A DNA stretch of 6,402 nt from JABWCE01 sp964355045 (GTDB lineage: Bacteria > Bacteroidota > Bacteroidia > NS11-12g > UBA9320). Shown here piece by piece: positions 4,623-6,402 of this stretch. The position numbers and the translations under genes are program-made. Location: the NCBI GenBank assembly GCA_964355045.1, contig CAYHCM010000183.1:1-6402 (forward strand). The letters run 5' to 3'. Positions within the stretch are counted from its first letter, which is position 1; every line of letters begins with the position of its first letter. The notes beneath the pieces were generated by a model. It did no database searches. It had not been told where the DNA came from and saw only the letters and a list, made by a program, of their open reading frames with translations.

Positions 4623-4624
4623 TT
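4607..4624 (-). terminator. Possible terminator of the acyl-CoA dehydrogenase gene
   Basis: On the minus strand, 11 bases after the stop codon, the sequence folds as AAAACCT-TCG-AGGTTTT and continues into a T-rich stretch (GTTTGT). The stem is short and AT-rich at its base. The same palindrome type occurs in the other repeat copy, where no gene ends, so a terminator role is secondary to its being part of the repeat. Confidence 0.4.
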
Positions 4625-4634
4625 CTACTTGAAC

Positions 4635-6402
4635 TTACAAATTATACCCCCCAGCCGCAATAATATAATTGGCCACATCCCTTCTTACAGCGGTAGTATT
4701 AATAGGTTCGTATTTGGTAAAGCGTTTTAATCCCAAAAGCATCATCCGCAATTCATCCCCTTCGGCAAAGGCCGTTACTGCATGTTTGCCGCTTAGGTTG
4801 ATGCGTTCAAGGGCATCGCTCATAAAGCATTTGGCAATATTTTCGAATAATACCGAGCTTTCAGGTTTCAGGTTGTGGAGTTTTTCTACACGCAGAATAG
4901 TACTTTCGGCAGCATATAAATCTATGAGCATATCGGCCAGGTTCATCATTATTTCCTGTTCCTTTTCAAATTCCAGCATAAATTTTTGCACAGCCGCACC
5001 AGCTACCATCAGTATGGCTTTTTTGGATTGAGCTAAAGCTTTCTTTTCTTTTGCTAAATATCCTTCCGGTTCGGGTCCAAAATCAGGGATGCTCGTTAAT
5101 TCTTTGGTTATAGCCAATGCCGGACCCATTAATTCCAACTGCCCTTTCATGGTGCGTTTCAACATCATGCCTACTGTTAAAATCCGGTTAATTTCATTGG
5201 TACCTTCAAAAATCCGGTTGATGCGGCTGTCGCGGTAATAGCGGGCTACCGGGTAATCTTCGCTGTATCCGTAACCCCCATATATCTGTACAGCTTCATC
5301 CACCACATAATCCAAAACTTCCGAACCCAGAACTTTCAAAATGGCGCATTCAATGCCGTATTCTTCGGCGGCTTCCAATTTGGCCGAAACCTTATCTTTG
5401 CCTTCGGCCACCAAATCCTGAATTTTTGTATTTATCAAGGCAGAAGTACGATAGGTGGCCGATTCGGCTGCAAAACATCTTACGGCCATTTCCCCGATTT
5501 TATGTTTTATGGCTCCAAAACTGGAAATAGGCACCCCGAATTGAACACGCTCGTTGGCATATTTTACAGCCGTGGTAGTGGCTTCCTTAGCTCCACCCAT
5601 TACCATAGCGCACAATTTATACCGCCCGATGTTCAATACATTGAAGGCTATTTTATGACCTTTTCCGGCTTCGCCTAAAAGATTTTCTACCGGTATTTTT
5701 ACATTATCAAAAAATATCTGACGGGTGGATGAACCTTTAATTCCCAACTTTTCCTCTTCATCGCCCATGGTTATACCCGGAGTTATTGCTTCGATAATAA
5801 ATCCGGTAAAATGTTCCCCATCAATTTTTGCAAAAACCGTCAATAAATCAGCAAAACCGGCATTGGTGATCCACATTTTCTGACCGTTTATAATATACGA
5901 TTTTCCATCTTCGCTCAGGTCGGCGCGGGTTTTGGCTGCCAATGCATCACTTCCGCTGCCCGGTTCGGTAAGGCAATAGGCGGCCTTGATTTTACCAGTG
6001 GCAAGTCCGGGAAGATATTTTTTCTTTTGTTCTTCGGTACCAAAATATAAAATTGGCAAGGTACCAATTCCGGTATGGGCTGCCACAGCAACCCCAAACG
6101 AATGACTGGGTCCGAGATGCTCAGCCAATATGGTTTCGGTATTAAAATCAACACCCATACCGCCGTATTCCTCCGGTAAACCGGCACCCAGCAAACCGAG
6201 TTCTCCGGCCTCTTCTATCAAACTGACCATCAGATTAGGTTCTTCGTGTTTGTCAATTTTTACAATATTTGGCCAAACTTTACTTTTTAAAAAGTCCTGA
6301 GCCATATCGCTAAACATTATTTGTTCTTCCGAAAATTCTTCGGGTATAAAAACGGAATTGGCCGGTTCGTCTTTAATAATAAATTCGCCGCCTTTGAGGG
6401 TT
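4635..6402 (-). CDS. Acyl-CoA dehydrogenase, VLCAD/ACAD9-like (5' end outside window)
   Basis: This FAD enzyme oxidises acyl-CoA to trans-2-enoyl-CoA, the first step of fatty-acid beta-oxidation, and passes electrons to an electron-transfer flavoprotein. The frame is open to the window edge: 28 further codons precede the ATG at 6317, and they look like normal family sequence (for example LKGGEFIIKDEPANSVFIPE), so that ATG is internal. Counting from it, residues 1-90 are the N-terminal helical domain. CLTEPGSGSDALA (115-127) is family signature 1, and RVQFGVPISSFGAIK (257-271) is an FAD-domain segment. QIYGGYGYSEDYPVARYYRD (344-363) is signature 2, and RIFEGTNEINR (368-378) carries the catalytic base E371. 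A C-terminal extension of about 180 residues is the hallmark of the VLCAD/ACAD9 type and explains a length near 590-600 against about 380 for short- and medium-chain enzymes. The gene is richer in GC (31 of 60 at 4741-4800) than the genes to its left and appears intact. Neighbouring beta-oxidation genes would lie beyond the right edge. Confidence 0.95.
   Translation of the reverse strand, partial: TLKGGEFIIKDEPANSVFIPEEFSEEQIMFSDMAQDFLKSKVWPNIVKIDKHEEPNLMVSLIEEAGELGLLGAGLPEEYGGMGVDFNTETILAEHLGPSHSFGVAVAAHTGIGTLPILYFGTEEQKKKYLPGLATGKIKAAYCLTEPGSGSDALAAKTRADLSEDGKSYIINGQKMWITNAGFADLLTVFAKIDGEHFTGFIIEAITPGITMGDEEEKLGIKGSSTRQIFFDNVKIPVENLLGEAGKGHKIAFNVLNIGRYKLCAMVMGGAKEATTTAVKYANERVQFGVPISSFGAIKHKIGEMAVRCFAAESATYRTSALINTKIQDLVAEGKDKVSAKLEAAEEYGIECAILKVLGSEVLDYVVDEAVQIYGGYGYSEDYPVARYYRDSRINRIFEGTNEINRILTVGMMLKRTMKGQLELMGPALAITKELTSIPDFGPEPEGYLAKEKKALAQSKKAILMVAGAAVQKFMLEFEKEQEIMMNLADMLIDLYAAESTILRVEKLHNLKPESSVLFENIAKCFMSDALERINLSGKHAVTAFAEGDELRMMLLGLKRFTKYEPINTTAVRRDVANYIIAAGGYNL

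Larger units (their letters stand above)
4458..4624. repeat. 167-bp direct repeat, right copy
   Basis: This is the partner of 3704-3870. Together the two copies bracket the toxin-antitoxin operon, leaving 68 bases before the antitoxin ATG and 22 bases after the toxin stop. This copy also has a local hairpin CCGAT-GAAAA-ATCGG (4473-4487) that is degraded in the left copy. It lies between convergent genes and fills the spacer between the toxin and the acyl-CoA dehydrogenase. Confidence 0.75.

Noticed and set aside
3704..4624. Insertion sequence with terminal repeats
   Set aside because: The 167-bp units are direct, not inverted, and no transposase lies between them; only a toxin-antitoxin pair does.
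4669..5031. Open frame of 120 codons on the + strand
   Set aside because: It is a shadow of the C-terminal part of the acyl-CoA dehydrogenase gene.
5915..6187. Open frame of 90 codons on the minus strand
   Set aside because: It is an out-of-frame shadow within the acyl-CoA dehydrogenase, whose signature 1 is encoded here in the true frame.

Overview
The window looks like a piece of a Bacteroidota chromosome. The intergenic DNA is very AT-rich, and several genes have TAnnTTTG-type -7 promoter boxes where other phyla would carry Shine-Dalgarno signals. Its acyl-CoA dehydrogenase is of the long VLCAD/ACAD9-like form familiar from that phylum, and the spacers carry AAACCTT/AAGGTTT palindromes. 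This assignment rests on pattern recognition; no database search was run.

Layout from left to right. (1) 1-523: the end of an unrecognised + strand ORF that runs in from outside the window, then a HicA-like toxin with no HicB next to it. (2) 524-723: a gene-free spacer, GC-rich in its right half and packed with inverted repeats of REP/MITE type. (3) 724-3347: three minus-strand genes in one direction, transcribed right to left. They encode a single-pass membrane protein of unknown family, an Mrr-type restriction endonuclease with a large N-terminal region, and a small protein with the RN-x3-H motif of HEPN ribonucleases. This is the best candidate for an uncharacterised defence cassette. (4) 3462-3637: a HicB-like antitoxin gene on the minus strand, broken by a one-base frameshift and with no HicA beside it. 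(5) 3704-4624: a complete antitoxin/RelE-type toxin pair on the + strand, placed between two direct repeats of exactly 167 bp that align without gaps at an offset of 754 bp (127 of 167 identical by hand count). Each repeat contains a long-range inverted repeat, and one base pair of that stem covaries between the copies. (6) 4635-6402: an acyl-CoA dehydrogenase on the minus strand, truncated at its 5' end by the window edge and clearly richer in GC. This is core metabolism and marks the edge of the accessory region.

Together, the left two thirds read as an AT-rich accessory or defence island set against a housekeeping beta-oxidation gene. It holds a nuclease and putative RNase cassette, three toxin-antitoxin relics or modules in different states (orphan toxin, broken antitoxin, intact pair), and repeat elements at the junctions. 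The functional link between the three cassette genes is inferred from order, spacing and domain content only.
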